Shown: positions 46,817 to 57,023, counted from the first letter of the stretch. The stretch is 64,000 bases of DNA from Methanothermobacter sp. (GCF_030055425.1 NZ_JASFYE010000001.1:178901-242900); one strand, 5' to 3'. Notes: a model not told the origin generated them from the letters alone. Made by a program: numbers and translations.

Positions 46817-48121
46817 TCATCTGTACTCAATCAAAACATCCTTATCCTTTAGTTTCAGTGTATGTGAAGGAAAAACAGGTTCTCCTCCAGCATAAACCAT
46901 CCTTATAACTGCATTATTCCTTTCAGCGAGCTCAGCTACTGTAATATTCTCATCCACATGTATAAGCATTCTTGATGGTGCTTCCATGACCTCTGTGGGT
47001 GGTTTCATTGTGAGCCTGCCCTCCCTGTGTAGCCGCAGGGTCTCATCCAGTATCCTCTCTGAGGCGTGGCCGTCACCGTAGGGGTTCTCTGCCCTCATCA
47101 TTCCCTCTCTGAAATGAGGGTCCTCAAGGAGTCTCCTGGCTGTTGTGGTTATCCTGTTCTTATCAGCACCTACAAGTATGTTACCCCCGGCCTCAACAGT
47201 TTCCGGGCGTTCAGTATTGTATCGCAGGGTTAAACAGGGTACATTGAATGTTATGGCCTCCTCCTGGAGTCCGCCGGAGTCCGTGAGTACCATGAACGAG
47301 TTTGAAAGTAGAAGAAGGAAATCAAGATAACCCATTGGCTTTTTTAATGTGACGTGCTCCGCCTCGAGCAGTCTGGTGTAGAGGCCAGATTTTTCCAGGT
47401 TCTTCCTCGTCCTTGGATGAACCGGGAAGACTATCCTGAATTCATCAAGCTCAAGTATGGCCTCCACTATTGATCTGAGCCTTTCAGGGTTATCCACATT
47501 TTCTGCGCGGTGAAGAGTCAGCGCAACAAATTTTTCATCCCCCTGAAACTCTGAGAGGATATCTGATTTCTTTGATGCTATTTCAATATTCCTTAGGCAG
47601 GCGTCAACAACCGTGTTTCCGGTTACAAATACTGTCTCTGGATCGGCACCCTCCATGAGGAGGTTAATGGCAGATTCCTCGGTGGGTACATAGTAGAGTT
47701 TTGAGCAGACATCTGCCACCATCCGGTTTATTTCCTCGGGCATGGTCCTGTCAAATGATCGGAGGCCCGCCTCCACGTGTCCAACGGGTATGTGGAGCTT
47801 CACTGCCGCAAGGGCCCCTGCAAGGACAGCGTTTGTGTCCCCCTGTACCATCACGATATCGGGTTCCTCCCTCATGAGGACATCCTCTATACCCCTTAGC
47901 ATCTCTGCACTCATGGCTCCATGGCTCCCTGAACCTGCACCTATATTGTAGTCCGGTGATGGGAGTTCCAGGTCAATGAAGAACTGGTCTGACATTTCAT
48001 GGTCATAGTGCTGACCTGTGTGTATGAGTGTGAAGTCAAGGTTGCGCCTTTCTATCTCATCTATGACAGGGGCCATCTTTATTATCTCTGGCCGCGTTCC
48101 CAAAACAACTGCAATCTTCAT
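46817..48121 (-). CDS. wecB: UDP-N-acetylglucosamine 2-epimerase with C-terminal extension
   Basis: 434 aa from the ATG at 48121. Non-hydrolysing epimerase UDP-GlcNAc to UDP-ManNAc: [49 protein letters not shown], and the second-domain [11 protein letters not shown]. The usual length is about 360-380 aa. Here an extra ~50 residues at the C-terminus ([19 protein letters not shown] and then [13 protein letters not shown]) look like a small beta-rich appendage, possibly regulatory. It lies 13 nt before wecC, so both make UDP-ManNAcA. A GTG 9 nt earlier is an alternative start. Confidence 0.93.
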   Translation of the reverse strand: MKIAVVLGTRPEIIKMAPVIDEIERRNLDFTLIHTGQHYDHEMSDQFFIDLELPSPDYNIGAGSGSHGAMSAEMLRGIEDVLMREEPDIVMVQGDTNAVLAGALAAVKLHIPVGHVEAGLRSFDRTMPEEINRMVADVCSKLYYVPTEESAINLLMEGADPETVFVTGNTVVDACLRNIEIASKKSDILSEFQGDEKFVALTLHRAENVDNPERLRSIVEAILELDEFRIVFPVHPRTRKNLEKSGLYTRLLEAEHVTLKKPMGYLDFLLLLSNSFMVLTDSGGLQEEAITFNVPCLTLRYNTERPETVEAGGNILVGADKNRITTTARRLLEDPHFREGMMRAENPYGDGHASERILDETLRLHREGRLTMKPPTEVMEAPSRMLIHVDENITVAELAERNNAVIRMVYAGGEPVFPSHTLKLKDKDVLIEYR

Positions 48122-48143
48122 GTTAACCACTTGAAAAGTCTCA

Positions 48144-49502
48144 TTAATGATTTCTTCTTCTCTGAGCCCTGTATTCAGTTATTACCCTCAGAAGATCCTC
48201 TTCTTCTCTTTTCTTTCTCTTTTCATTTAATCTGTGTTTCCATTTTTTAATTTCTCTATTTAAATCTTGAGTTTTAACTGAGCCGAAATCATCATGTATC
48301 TGAATATCAAGGGATTCCCTGGATATTACAGGCACTTCAGCCTCCTCGAAAACCTCAAGGGCCTGGTGGGACATTCTGTCCTCTGTTATAATGGCACAGG
48401 GTTTCAGGTCCATTAATATCCTTGCAGTCTGTGATCCCCCGCCCTCGGAACTTCTGAGGAGAAGCACGTCACCCCTCTTTATCTTCCACCTGGAACAAGC
48501 ACTCCTTATACCCTCCCTTGTGAAGCTATCAATTATCTTCACAGGTGAGGTGTTTTCCAATGACTCCATATCCTTTATCTGAAGCAGTGAATCAAGATCC
48601 CTCTCAAGGGCTTCCCTGCGTTCCCGCTCCTTCGTGTATTTCCTCTGAAGCTTTTCAATGACCTTGAGTTTATGTGATAACTCCCGGTTAAGTAGAAGGT
48701 CCCTTGAATATTCATACTGTAACCTTTCAAGCTTTGACTCCAGCTTTGACTTCTCCTTCTCGAGTTTGCTTATCCTTTCCTTAAGGGACCTCCCCTCCCT
48801 TTTGAGTTTTTCAATTGTCAGCCTCTGGTGCCTTATAGTTGAACGCTGAGTCCTTATGGTCCTCCTGAGTTTTTCAACGTCTCCATGGGATTTTTCATCC
48901 TCAGCTGAAAATTCGAAGGATTCTGCCTCATAACCCCCCTCCATAGGTCCAGAAGAGATTTTATCTGCCTCTTCCAGTTCTTTAAGTGATCTTATTGCTT
49001 CTGCAGCTGGTTTTCCCATTATAACCAGGCCCTTGACCTCAAGGGTTTCCCCTGCTGTGAGGCCAGCCTCCTCAACCTTCCTCTCAATTTGTCTCAGTTT
49101 CTTTTCATAATGCCTGTAGGCCCTCAAAGCCGCTGCAAGGGCGTCCCTTTCATGGGAGTTTTCCGGTGAATTCTCAGATTCCCTTAGAAATTCTGATACC
49201 AGTTCATTCTTGAATGATACTGTTAAAACCTTCTCCGGAGTATATAATTTAGCGTTGAGCATTGAAGCGATCCTTTTAACCGCTCCGGGAGGGGGGTATA
49301 CGTCCGATGCGACAATTATGGGTTTCCCATGTTTTATTATCTCCTCTATTATGCTGGACCTTGAGGCCTCCTTCATGCTTCCAAGGTAGAGAAGTCTCCC
49401 TTCCAGGTCGAGGACTGCCAGACCAACCGTGAGGCCTGGATCAACACCAACTATCGTTAGGGGTTTCGCAGCACCCCTATCAGGATTTTTATTCTGCTGC
49501 AG
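48144..49502 (-). CDS. DUF460 protein (RNase H/RuvC-like fold plus coiled coil), probable CTG start
   Basis: 452 aa if it starts at CTG 49502. The N-terminal [20 protein letters not shown] is the first strand and metal-binding Asp of an RNase H/RuvC-like domain, typical of DUF460. It is lost if translation starts at the first ATG (49376), which gives 410 aa. Between 49502 and a TAG at 49541-49539 there is no ATG, GTG or TTG in frame, while GGAGGAT lies at 49515-49509, 6 nt before CTG 49502, and a TATA-like TTTATTATAG lies at about 49557-49548. A long coiled coil follows at about residues 210-315 and a second globular domain ([14 protein letters not shown]) at the C-terminus. A nucleic-acid-processing role is suspected. 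Function unknown. Confidence 0.8.
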   Translation of the reverse strand: MQQNKNPDRGAAKPLTIVGVDPGLTVGLAVLDLEGRLLYLGSMKEASRSSIIEEIIKHGKPIIVASDVYPPPGAVKRIASMLNAKLYTPEKVLTVSFKNELVSEFLRESENSPENSHERDALAAALRAYRHYEKKLRQIERKVEEAGLTAGETLEVKGLVIMGKPAAEAIRSLKELEEADKISSGPMEGGYEAESFEFSAEDEKSHGDVEKLRRTIRTQRSTIRHQRLTIEKLKREGRSLKERISKLEKEKSKLESKLERLQYEYSRDLLLNRELSHKLKVIEKLQRKYTKERERREALERDLDSLLQIKDMESLENTSPVKIIDSFTREGIRSACSRWKIKRGDVLLLRSSEGGGSQTARILMDLKPCAIITEDRMSHQALEVFEEAEVPVISRESLDIQIHDDFGSVKTQDLNREIKKWKHRLNEKRKKREEEDLLRVITEYRAQRRRNH

Positions 49503-49557
49503 ATTATGATCCTCCAGAATTATCGCTTCCCTGGTTACCTATATTCTATAATAAATT
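49503..49557 (-). promoter_or_regulatory. Promoter and ribosome site that set the DUF460 start
   Basis: Minus strand order: TTTATTATAG (about 49557-49548), expected transcript start near 49527, GGAGGAT (49515-49509), 6-nt spacer, CTG at 49502. The next canonical start codon is 126 nt farther on. Confidence 0.55.
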
Positions 49558-49588
49558 ATTTAGAGTTTTGGATAAACCAGAGAGGAAC

Positions 49589-50410
49589 CTAGTCAGAGTC
49601 GCCTATATGTTTCAGGGAATCTCCCATGACCCTCCTTACCATTGACATGTCACGGTACTTCCTGAATTCCTCCTCAAGTAGGGATCTGAAACGTTCAATG
49701 GCATATTCATCATGCCTGAGTTTTATCTTAACCCCATATTTGAGGTCCATGAGGATGAGGTTCTCAGGGGGTGCCGGGTCTATGAAAACCCTTTCTTCTG
49801 TATCCAGAAGTTCCGAAACATCATCTGGAGATAGTTCCCCCTCTGAAACCAGGAGGAGGACCCTCACCATTTTGCGTACCATCTGCCAGAGGAAGCTTTC
49901 ACCGTAGACGTCCACCAGGATGGAGTTATCATCTTCTGATACCCTTACATCATTTATCCTTCTTATAGGATTCCTGTCCCTCCTCCTGGAGAAGTTGCTG
50001 AAGTCGTGGGTGCCTCTGAAGTGTTCAGCTGCCTCGGCCATTGCATCGATGTCCATGGACTCCCCCCTGTGTAGAATATAGCGGTAGTGTCTCTCAATGG
50101 GGTAGCGCACCTTGAACGGGTACATTACAGATGCCCAGGCAAGGACCTTTATGTCAGGTGGGAGGAGGTCATTTATCTGGTTCACATGGATCTCCTCCTC
50201 TGTAAAGAAGCTCACAAAATTCCCCAGTGCATGGACACCCCTGTCAGTTCTACCGGCTATCTGGAAGCGGGACTCTCCAGGACTTCTGATTACGCCAGCC
50301 TCTTTCAGGGCATCAAGGAGTTTTCCCTCCACGGTGGGGACATCAGGCTGTCTCTGAAACCCGTGATAATTGGTACCGATATATGCAACCTTAAGTGCTA
50401 TCTTCTTCAT
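49589..50410 (-). CDS. truA: tRNA pseudouridine synthase A
   Basis: 273 aa. Isomerises U38-U40 in the tRNA anticodon arm. The catalytic Asp56 is in AGRTDRGVHA; GTHDFSNFSRRRDRN and RINDVRV belong to the tRNA-binding motifs. ATG at 50410 with GGGGGGAT 5 nt upstream. Normal length for archaeal TruA; not overlapping its neighbours. Confidence 0.95.
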   Translation of the reverse strand: MKKIALKVAYIGTNYHGFQRQPDVPTVEGKLLDALKEAGVIRSPGESRFQIAGRTDRGVHALGNFVSFFTEEEIHVNQINDLLPPDIKVLAWASVMYPFKVRYPIERHYRYILHRGESMDIDAMAEAAEHFRGTHDFSNFSRRRDRNPIRRINDVRVSEDDNSILVDVYGESFLWQMVRKMVRVLLLVSEGELSPDDVSELLDTEERVFIDPAPPENLILMDLKYGVKIKLRHDEYAIERFRSLLEEEFRKYRDMSMVRRVMGDSLKHIGDSD

Positions 50411-50622
50411 GTTAGATCCCCCTGAAAATGTTAAAGAGCAGTGGACTAATTCGTTATTGATGAATATGCCTTATGAAGCATGACTACTAAAATAACCATA
50501 CGCTCCTTTCTATATAATCTGCGTCAGCGATATCTGAACCATGATATCATGCCATGTTTTATATGTGATCCTCAAGTTATATTGATTATATTTTGATGAT
50601 TCACTAACTTTGGGGTACAGGT

Positions 50623-51540
50623 ATGCGAAAGGTCTGGGGTTATCTAAGTATCATAACTGCAACGGTTTTCTTTGGTATGTCAGCAACCCTTGATAAGATA
50701 ATGTTATCTGAGATGCACCCCATAACCATCGGGGCCTACACATACCTCATTGCGGGTATTTTTCTTTTCATGGTGAGGCAGTCACCCCTCAAGGAGAACA
50801 TACTTGACGTGCTCAACAGAAGCGGTGAGATAGAGAGCAGAATAACCGGAAGGGATTACCTTTTACTCCTGCTCACAGCACTCCTAAGCACGGTTATTGC
50901 ACCTGTACTTTTCCTTACTGGTCTTGGTGAGACAACAGCAGTTAACGCATCCCTCCTTTTAAACATTGAGGTTCTCTTCATCATCATCCTCGGCTACCTG
51001 ATTTTCAGGGAGACGCTCAAATTTAAGGACTTCCTTGGAATAATGCTTCTTGTAAGTGGCGCCGCATACCTCGTCAGTGAGGGTGAGTTTCAGAGTCTCT
51101 TCAACAATGTTGTGGTGAGCGGTAACCTCCTTGTTATCCTGGCCGCCTTCTTCTGGAGCCTTGACACAGTCCTCAGCAAATTTTTAAGCAAAAAAAGAGA
51201 CCTAATCCTTCTTTCAGGTATTAAAAGTTCTGTGGGGGGCTTTTTACTCCTGATTATCATGCTGATTCTTGGTTTGAGCACAGCTCTTCCGCCGGAAATG
51301 CTCCCCTATGCACTCATGGTTTCGATTTTCAGTATAGGCTGCTCATTCATCCTCATCTACATTGCAGTAAGGGAGATAGGCGCGGCGATGGTGGGATCCC
51401 TGTTCCCTTTATCATCACTATTTGGGGCCATATTTGCGTTTTTAATCCTGAATGAACCCTTTTCAGCCATGCAGGTGGTTTCTGGAATTGTGATGCTCAC
51501 CGGGGTTATAATTCTCTACTGGAACGGCATGAAAAAATAG
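50623..51540 (+). CDS. EamA/DMT-superfamily transporter
   Basis: 305 aa with ten predicted membrane helices in two EamA halves (for example MRKVWGYLSIITATVFFGMS and LLVILAAFFWSLDTVLSKF), each with the typical FW/FF start. The family exports metabolites such as amino acids or nucleotide sugars; the substrate cannot be told. ATG at 50623. A stand-alone gene; upstream (50411-50622) is AT-rich, with a TATA-like TTTTATATG near 50558-50566. Confidence 0.88.
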   Translation: MRKVWGYLSIITATVFFGMSATLDKIMLSEMHPITIGAYTYLIAGIFLFMVRQSPLKENILDVLNRSGEIESRITGRDYLLLLLTALLSTVIAPVLFLTGLGETTAVNASLLLNIEVLFIIILGYLIFRETLKFKDFLGIMLLVSGAAYLVSEGEFQSLFNNVVVSGNLLVILAAFFWSLDTVLSKFLSKKRDLILLSGIKSSVGGFLLLIIMLILGLSTALPPEMLPYALMVSIFSIGCSFILIYIAVREIGAAMVGSLFPLSSLFGAIFAFLILNEPFSAMQVVSGIVMLTGVIILYWNGMKK

Positions 51541-51580
51541 GTCAAGTTTGGAGCTCAATCTAGAAAAAGCATAAAATTGA

Positions 51581-52171
51581 TCAGATTCTGGCCCTCACAT
51601 CAAACTGGCAGAAGGAGTAGCCATTGGTCCAGCAGCGCCTCTCATATGCATCAACCCTTCCCCCAAGTATCTCAGAGAGGGCCCCCGCTATTATACCAGC
51701 CTCAAAGAAGCAGATGGGGCGTCCAATATTTGGAAGACCCGAGCACTCGATACACTCATAGACCCTTATGTCCATCGTGAGGTGCCGTCCGTCCCCCTCT
51801 TCAGATATCACGTCAAGTATCCCGAGTTTATGCTCCAGCATTAACTCCCCAAGTGATCTGATGTCATCTGCAAGGCCCTCCTCTATGAGCGCCCTTCCAA
51901 GGTTCATGCCACCAATGTATGAGACACCTGCAGCTGACCCGGCGATTATATCCGGGATATTGAAATGGCCAAGACGGAAGCTGGATACATACTTGTCGTC
52001 CTCTTTGAAAGCTGAAAAATACCTTCTACTCGGATTCAGGAGGTCTCTGAACTCTATATTCTCCTTCAAGGGGCCCCTTGGACCCATAAGAGTTCCATTT
52101 CCTGTTTCAGACTTGATTTCATTGTCTGTGATCCTTCTGTATTCCCTGATGAGGGCCCTTAAACCGCTCAT
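51581..52171 (-). CDS. V4R (4-vinyl reductase) domain protein
   Basis: 196 aa from the ATG at 52171, which has AGGTG 7 nt upstream. The C-terminal V4R domain (about residues 70-196) contains the conserved Cys cluster YECIECSGLPNIGRPICF and the ending RRCWTNGYSFCQFDVR. V4R domains bind small hydrophobic ligands or metals in regulators and enzymes (bacteriochlorophyll synthesis, TRAPP-like proteins). The first 65 residues are specific to this protein. No kinase or HTH is fused. Function unknown. Confidence 0.85.
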   Translation of the reverse strand: MSGLRALIREYRRITDNEIKSETGNGTLMGPRGPLKENIEFRDLLNPSRRYFSAFKEDDKYVSSFRLGHFNIPDIIAGSAAGVSYIGGMNLGRALIEEGLADDIRSLGELMLEHKLGILDVISEEGDGRHLTMDIRVYECIECSGLPNIGRPICFFEAGIIAGALSEILGGRVDAYERRCWTNGYSFCQFDVRARI

Positions 52172-52329
52172 TGCAAACACCTACTTATGTCTTAATATAT
52201 GTGGGTGAAATTCTTAAATATTTTCAGTGGAAAGTGGGTATTAGAACAAGAGGATTCAATGGATTTTTCTGATAGTCCTCTTAACATTACATTGCATCCG
52301 TGATTAATATGACCTTCAGAAAGGATAGA

Positions 52330-53049
52330 ATGCTCATAATTCCAGCTGTTGATATAAGAAACGGTAAATGCGTCCAGCTTGTGCAGGGAAAGCCAGGTAC
52401 CGAGCAGGTTGTGATTGATGACCCTGCCGGTGTGGCAGAAAGGTGGGAATCCCTGGGTGCTGAGACCATCCATGTGGTTGACCTTGACGGTGCCCTGGAT
52501 TCAGAGAGGAATACCGATATCCTTAAAGAAATCACAGAAAGGGTCTCTGTTCCACTCCAGATAGGTGGGGGAATAAGAAGTAAGGAATATGCATCTGAAC
52601 TCCTGGATATGGGCTTTGAGAGGATAATACTCGGCACCATGGCCATTGAGAACCCGGAGGTTATAGGGGATCTCTCAGGGGAATACGGTTCAGACCGTAT
52701 AATGGTCTCACTCGATAGCAGAAACTCAAAGGTCGTTATAAGGGGATGGACAGAGAATATAGAACATACAGCAGTGGAAATGGGCAGAAAACTCCAGGAG
52801 AAAGGGGCTGGAAGTATACTCTTTACAAATGTGGACTTTGAGGGTCTTCTCTCCGGATTTGATCCAGAACCTGTGATTGAGCTTGTGAACGCCGTTGATG
52901 TGCCCGTTATTTACTCAGGGGGTATCAGCAGCATTCAGGACATCGAGGATCTCCAGAAAACAGGTGCCGCTGGGGTTGTTATTGGCTCAGCGATTTATAA
53001 GGGCAAGATAGACTTCAGGGAGGCCTTAAAATATCAGGAACTGAAATGA
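52330..53049 (+). CDS. hisA: ProFAR isomerase (histidine biosynthesis)
   Basis: Phosphoribosylformimino-5-aminoimidazole carboxamide ribotide isomerase, the Amadori step of histidine synthesis. 239 aa TIM barrel. The start is taken at ATG 52330 (AAGGAT 4 nt upstream) because family members begin with [18 protein letters not shown] 52309 with GTGAT upstream is a possible earlier start. Catalytic Asp in PAVDIRNG and the second in MVSLDSRN; phosphate loops GGGIRS and YSGGISS. Overlaps ribL by 4 nt (ATGA). Confidence 0.94.
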   Translation: MLIIPAVDIRNGKCVQLVQGKPGTEQVVIDDPAGVAERWESLGAETIHVVDLDGALDSERNTDILKEITERVSVPLQIGGGIRSKEYASELLDMGFERIILGTMAIENPEVIGDLSGEYGSDRIMVSLDSRNSKVVIRGWTENIEHTAVEMGRKLQEKGAGSILFTNVDFEGLLSGFDPEPVIELVNAVDVPVIYSGGISSIQDIEDLQKTGAAGVVIGSAIYKGKIDFREALKYQELK

Positions 53050-53531
53050 ACAGATCCGTTGATGAGCGAACTGAAATTAAAACCGTCATGGCAACAGGCA
53101 CATTTGACATAATCCACCCGGGACATGGATTTTTCCTTGAGGAGGCAAAGAAACTTGGTGGAGAAAACGCCAGACTGGTGGTTGTACTTGCAAGGGACTC
53201 CACGGTAAGGGCACGTAAGAGGACACCCATCATAGGTGAAAGGCAGAGACTCGAAGTTGTAAGGATGCTAAAACCCGTTGATGAGGCCCACCTTGGCAGT
53301 GAAACCGATATGTTTGAGATAGTTCACAGATTGAAGCCTGATATAATCGCCATAGGCCCCGATCAGAAGTTCGATATCCATGAACTGAGGGATGAACTCA
53401 GTAGAAGGGGCCTTGAGTGTGAGGTTAGAAGGGTGGGCAAATACAGAAGATCCGAACTTGACAGTACCTGCAAGATAATAAAAAAGATACGGAAGATGGA
53501 ATTTGATGAGGATGCCCTGAAAAACTGCTAA
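53046..53531 (+). CDS. ribL: FAD synthase, archaeal (RibL)
   Basis: 161 aa cytidylyltransferase-fold enzyme that adenylates FMN to FAD. The nucleotidyltransferase motif HPGH is in [27 protein letters not shown] is the second motif (R in the ERQ segment); [13 protein letters not shown] holds conserved Cys/Lys near the C-terminus. Matches the M. jannaschii RibL type (air-sensitive, CTP also accepted). ATG overlaps hisA by 4 nt; no chemical link to histidine is known. Confidence 0.9.
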   Translation: MNRSVDERTEIKTVMATGTFDIIHPGHGFFLEEAKKLGGENARLVVVLARDSTVRARKRTPIIGERQRLEVVRMLKPVDEAHLGSETDMFEIVHRLKPDIIAIGPDQKFDIHELRDELSRRGLECEVRRVGKYRRSELDSTCKIIKKIRKMEFDEDALKNC

Positions 53532-53558
53532 AAAATAAAAAATTGAATATTTGAGATT

Positions 53559-54404
53559 CTAGAATGGCAATTCAGCGTAAACACCCTTTATGAATGCGCT
53601 GGAGGTGTCCCAGTTTTTTATCGTGCCGAGCGTGTTTGAGAAGCTTGTTGCGTCTGCGTCATACCATTTTCCGTTGATATATAACTGTCCCCAGACGTGT
53701 CCATAGGTGTTTCCGCTTCTAAATACGCATTTACCATGCATGTACCTTGCGGGTATGTTTGCAGCCCTTGCAAGAGCAACCAGAAGATGTGTGTGGTCAC
53801 AGCAGTTGGCTGACCTCTTCTGGAGTGTCTCAACCGCACCGTTTCTTGTATTGTAGTAGAAGCTGTAGTCTATATTATCCCTGACCCAGTTGAATATGCG
53901 GACAGCTTTCTCATAGGTTGAAGTGCACCCTTCAGTGAGGTTAGAACTTAGAGAAGAAATTTCAGGATCCGAAACCTGGCAGTTTTCTGTTTCCCTTAGG
54001 TAATCACCCATCTCAGCATATCCGATCCGCGTAACCTTTCTGTAGCGTGTCTCTGTAACCCATCTGTAGGTTTTACGGTACTTGGTCACATAGGTGTAGC
54101 TGTAGACGTACCGTACCCTGTACTTTCCATTCCTGTAGTAGTACCTCTTTATGGGTGTTTTAACCTTCAATGTGTAGGGCTTCATGTAGGAAACCTTCAC
54201 CCTGACAGTATACGGGACATACTCGTGGTAGGTGTAACTCACTGTTGTTGATGGAGATACCTTTGTGTACGCAGAGGTACTGGCTGCTGTGCTGTTAACC
54301 GTTGCATTGGATGTTATATTTGAATCAGCTGCACTCACATACCCTGCAGGCAACACTGCCACCCCGAGAAGTAGCAGCACTGCAAATATCGAGTGACGCT
54401 TAAT
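53559..54404 (-). CDS. Secreted transglutaminase-like protein, probable ATT start
   Basis: 281 aa from an ATT at 54404. GGAGG (54416-54412) lies 7 nt upstream; a TATA-like CTTATAAAT overlaps the only upstream ATG (54470), so that ATG would lie before the transcript start. From ATT the protein starts with an ideal signal peptide ([20 protein letters not shown], then YVSAA). A region rich in Tyr, Lys and Arg (about 55-125) follows, with dyads such as [16 protein letters not shown]. The transglutaminase core has Cys201 (SANCCDHTH), His236 (YGHVWGQ) and Asp251 (YDADATS), close to the C-terminal domain of the peptidase at 10687. There are no pseudomurein-binding repeats. Probable wall isopeptidase; substrate inferred. 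Confidence 0.85.
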   Translation of the reverse strand: MKRHSIFAVLLLLGVAVLPAGYVSAADSNITSNATVNSTAASTSAYTKVSPSTTVSYTYHEYVPYTVRVKVSYMKPYTLKVKTPIKRYYYRNGKYRVRYVYSYTYVTKYRKTYRWVTETRYRKVTRIGYAEMGDYLRETENCQVSDPEISSLSSNLTEGCTSTYEKAVRIFNWVRDNIDYSFYYNTRNGAVETLQKRSANCCDHTHLLVALARAANIPARYMHGKCVFRSGNTYGHVWGQLYINGKWYDADATSFSNTLGTIKNWDTSSAFIKGVYAELPF

Positions 54405-54477
54405 TTTACCGCCTCCATTGTGGGGGTAACTCCTCCCCCGTGGACATTCAAGAATTCTATGCCATGCCATTTATAAG
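54405..54477 (-). promoter_or_regulatory. Promoter and ribosome site of the secreted transglutaminase
   Basis: CTTATAAAT at 54477-54469 is a good TATA box and contains the first two bases of the ATG at 54470. The expected start near 54448 leaves a leader of about 45 nt with GGAGGCGGT at 54416-54408, followed by AAA and the ATT codon. Confidence 0.6.
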
Positions 54478-54561
54478 TTTTTGGTCCATTCAAGCAGAAT
54501 ACAACCTTATTTAAATGCATTCCACCAAATTAGTAATAGTTAATTAGCAAAGGTGATTGAC

Positions 54562-55563
54562 GTGATCAGTGCGGGTATTATTGGAGCCAGCGGATATACA
54601 GGTGGTGAACTCCTCAGATTACTCGAGAACCACAGTAGGGTGGAGGTGGTGGCTGCAACCTCAAGGCAGTACAGGGGTCTTCCTGTATCGCGGGTACATC
54701 CCCATCTACAGGACACTGACCTGAAATTCGAGGATTCCATGGAAAAGATGGACGCAGATATCGTTTTCACGGCCACACCCCATGGAGCCTCCATGAAGAT
54801 CGTTCCGGATCTGATAGAGAGGGGCATGAGGGTTGTGGATCTCAGCGGGGACTACAGGTTCCGGGACACCAGGACATATGAGGAGTGGTATGGGATCAAA
54901 CATGAAAAACCCATTGAAGCGGTCTATGGTCTTCCCGAGATTCACCGGGAGGCGATAGAATCTGCAGATCTTGTGGCGAATCCCGGATGTTTTCCCACAG
55001 GTGCAATACTTGCATGTCTCCCCCTGGTTTATGAGAAGCTTGCTGACACCTTCATAATTGATTCAAAGACAGGTGTGAGTGGTGCTGGGGTGAAGCCAAC
55101 CCCCCTTACCCATTACCCTGAATGCAGTGACAATGTTACCGCCTACAACGTGACAAGACACAGGCATACGCCTGAAATAAGACAGGAACTTTCAAGGTTC
55201 AACCCTGTGAGGCTCAGCTTCACCCCACACCTTGTCCCGGTAACCAGGGGCATCCTCACAACCGCACACGCCTTCCTCAGTGAGGACCTCAGTCAGGATG
55301 AACTCAGGGAGATATTCCAGGGTTTCTATGATGGAGAACCCTTTGTCAGGGTTGTTGATAGGATGCCAGTGCTCAGTGCTGTGAGGGGTTCAAACTTCTG
55401 CCACATAGGATGTTTTGAGGTGGATGATAACCAGAGGGCCGTTATAGTCTCTGCCATAGACAACCTTGTGAAGGGTGCCTCAGGTCAGGCCATACAGAAC
55501 ATGAACATAATGTGTGGATTCAGTGAGGTGGAGGGCCTTGACTTCCCTGGAATGCACCCATGA
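54562..55563 (+). CDS. argC: N-acetyl-gamma-glutamyl-phosphate reductase
   Basis: 333 aa from the GTG at 54562, which has AAGGTGAT 4 nt upstream; the GTG at 54553 is inside that site. NADPH-dependent reduction in arginine (or LysW-type lysine) synthesis. Rossmann start [17 protein letters not shown]; active-site Cys in [12 protein letters not shown]; His in [12 protein letters not shown]. No LysW-type carrier gene is nearby and lysine is made by the DAP route here, so arginine synthesis is assigned. Divergent from the transglutaminase gene; TATA-like CTTATTTAAAT at about 54506-54516. Confidence 0.95.
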   Translation: MISAGIIGASGYTGGELLRLLENHSRVEVVAATSRQYRGLPVSRVHPHLQDTDLKFEDSMEKMDADIVFTATPHGASMKIVPDLIERGMRVVDLSGDYRFRDTRTYEEWYGIKHEKPIEAVYGLPEIHREAIESADLVANPGCFPTGAILACLPLVYEKLADTFIIDSKTGVSGAGVKPTPLTHYPECSDNVTAYNVTRHRHTPEIRQELSRFNPVRLSFTPHLVPVTRGILTTAHAFLSEDLSQDELREIFQGFYDGEPFVRVVDRMPVLSAVRGSNFCHIGCFEVDDNQRAVIVSAIDNLVKGASGQAIQNMNIMCGFSEVEGLDFPGMHP

Positions 55564-55658
55564 CCTCTGGATTCCAGGTAAATTATTAAGGGAACAGAAA
55601 ATTATATTATAAATAAATGGATCAGATTATCTGTTAGGTGATGAAGCTGAGTGATACA

Positions 55659-56156
55659 ATGAAGACATGTGTGATCTACTATTCACGCACAGGAAACACT
55701 GCAATGGTGGCAAAGACACTTGCAGAGGAACTGAATGCTGATCTAATTGAAATCAAGGATCTTAAGGATAGAAAAGGATTTTTAAGTAGTTTTAAGTCCT
55801 CAATAGATGCTTTGAGGGAATCAAAGACCCCGATCAGTCCAGAAAGGGTTGAACTCTCAGAATACGATCTCATATACATTGGCACCCCAACCTGGGCCGG
55901 TAAGCCCGCACCTGCAGTGATAACCTTCATTGACAGGGCCGACTTCATGGGAAAGGACGTGATACCCTTTACAACCATGAGCAGACAGGGTGGTGAGGGG
56001 GTAATTGAACGCATGTCTGAAAAGATAAGAGCCCGCGGGGGGCGTATAGTGAATTTCTTCATACAGAAAACCGGTGGAAAGGAGCTTATCCAGGTAAGGG
56101 AGGATACACTCAAGATTATGGCAGAAAAGGACCTGAAGATATACAGCTCCAGATGA
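55659..56156 (+). CDS. Flavodoxin-like protein
   Basis: 165 aa from the ATG at 55659 (GAGTGAT 4 nt upstream; ATGs at 55638 and 55641 are alternatives). FMN-binding fold: first loop YYSRTGNTAMV and second loop GTPTWAGKPAP, as in the short flavodoxin/FldA-like family. Electron carrier or NAD(P)H-dependent FMN reductase-like protein; no partner can be told. TATA-like TTATAAATAA near 55608-55617. Precedes secF by 30 nt. Confidence 0.88.
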   Translation: MKTCVIYYSRTGNTAMVAKTLAEELNADLIEIKDLKDRKGFLSSFKSSIDALRESKTPISPERVELSEYDLIYIGTPTWAGKPAPAVITFIDRADFMGKDVIPFTTMSRQGGEGVIERMSEKIRARGGRIVNFFIQKTGGKELIQVREDTLKIMAEKDLKIYSSR

Positions 56157-56186
56157 TGAACTGCCAAAGATGATCAGGTGATAACA

Positions 56187-57023
56187 TTGATTGATAGGAT
56201 GTTCAGATCATACAAGCCGCTCATAGCAATACCTGCAGCCATAACACTGCTTGCCCTTCTCCTTGTGGTTTTCCATGGTCTCAATGAAAGCGTGGACCTC
56301 AGGGGTGGGGCGCTCGCAGACCTAACCCTCGAGAAGAGCATCAGCGGTCCAGAACTGGAATCACTCCTCAGGGGTGAACTGGGCCTGGATGATGTGAAGG
56401 TGCTCTCGGTGACAGGGGAAAGGGCAACGGTACAGTTCGGTACCGATGTGGATGTTGTCAGGGTGAATGAGGCCCTTAAGGGAACCGCAACCATAAACAG
56501 TTACAAGTCGGTCGGACCCGTCCTGAGCAAGCAGGCGCTGAATCAGATATACTGGGCCGTTGGATTCGCATTCCTCTTCATGTCAATCACCGTCTTCATA
56601 GTATTTCGGGATCCGATACCATCCATTGCTGTTATCCTTGCAGCAGCTTCCGACATCATAATAGCGGTTGGTGGTATGTCCGCCTTTGGAATACCGCTCT
56701 CACTTGCCTCAGTCGGTGCCATACTCATGCTCATAGGTTACAGTGTGGACACGGATATTCTCCTCACAACCAGGATCCTGAAACAGAGGAAGGGGGACAT
56801 AAACCAGAGGGCTCTTGGGGCCCTAAAAACAGGCCTCACCATGTCCATATCAGCCCTAGCCTCAATGACAGCCCTGTACCTGGTCACTGTCTTCCTTATG
56901 CCTGAGGCACAGGTCCTGAGTAACATAGCCGCTGTGCTCATAATAGGACTCCTTGCAGACATCATAACCACCTGGCTCATGAACCTTGGAATTCTAAGGT
57001 GGTACCTGGAGGTTAAAGCATGA
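56187..57023 (+). CDS. secF: Protein translocase subunit SecF
   Basis: 278 aa from a TTG at 56187, with AGGTGAT 4 nt upstream; ATG at 56199 is the next option. Helps protein export with SecYE by using the ion gradient. Six membrane segments; the periplasmic domain after the first has [11 protein letters not shown]; conserved [16 protein letters not shown] and [15 protein letters not shown] mark SecF. The stop overlaps secD by 4 nt (ATGA). Order secF-secD is normal for archaea. Confidence 0.93.
   Translation: MIDRMFRSYKPLIAIPAAITLLALLLVVFHGLNESVDLRGGALADLTLEKSISGPELESLLRGELGLDDVKVLSVTGERATVQFGTDVDVVRVNEALKGTATINSYKSVGPVLSKQALNQIYWAVGFAFLFMSITVFIVFRDPIPSIAVILAAASDIIIAVGGMSAFGIPLSLASVGAILMLIGYSVDTDILLTTRILKQRKGDINQRALGALKTGLTMSISALASMTALYLVTVFLMPEAQVLSNIAAVLIIGLLADIITTWLMNLGILRWYLEVKA

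Noticed and set aside
54405-54470. N-terminal 22-residue extension of the transglutaminase gene from ATG 54470
   Set aside because: The ATG lies in a TATA box, has no ribosome site and would hide the signal peptide.
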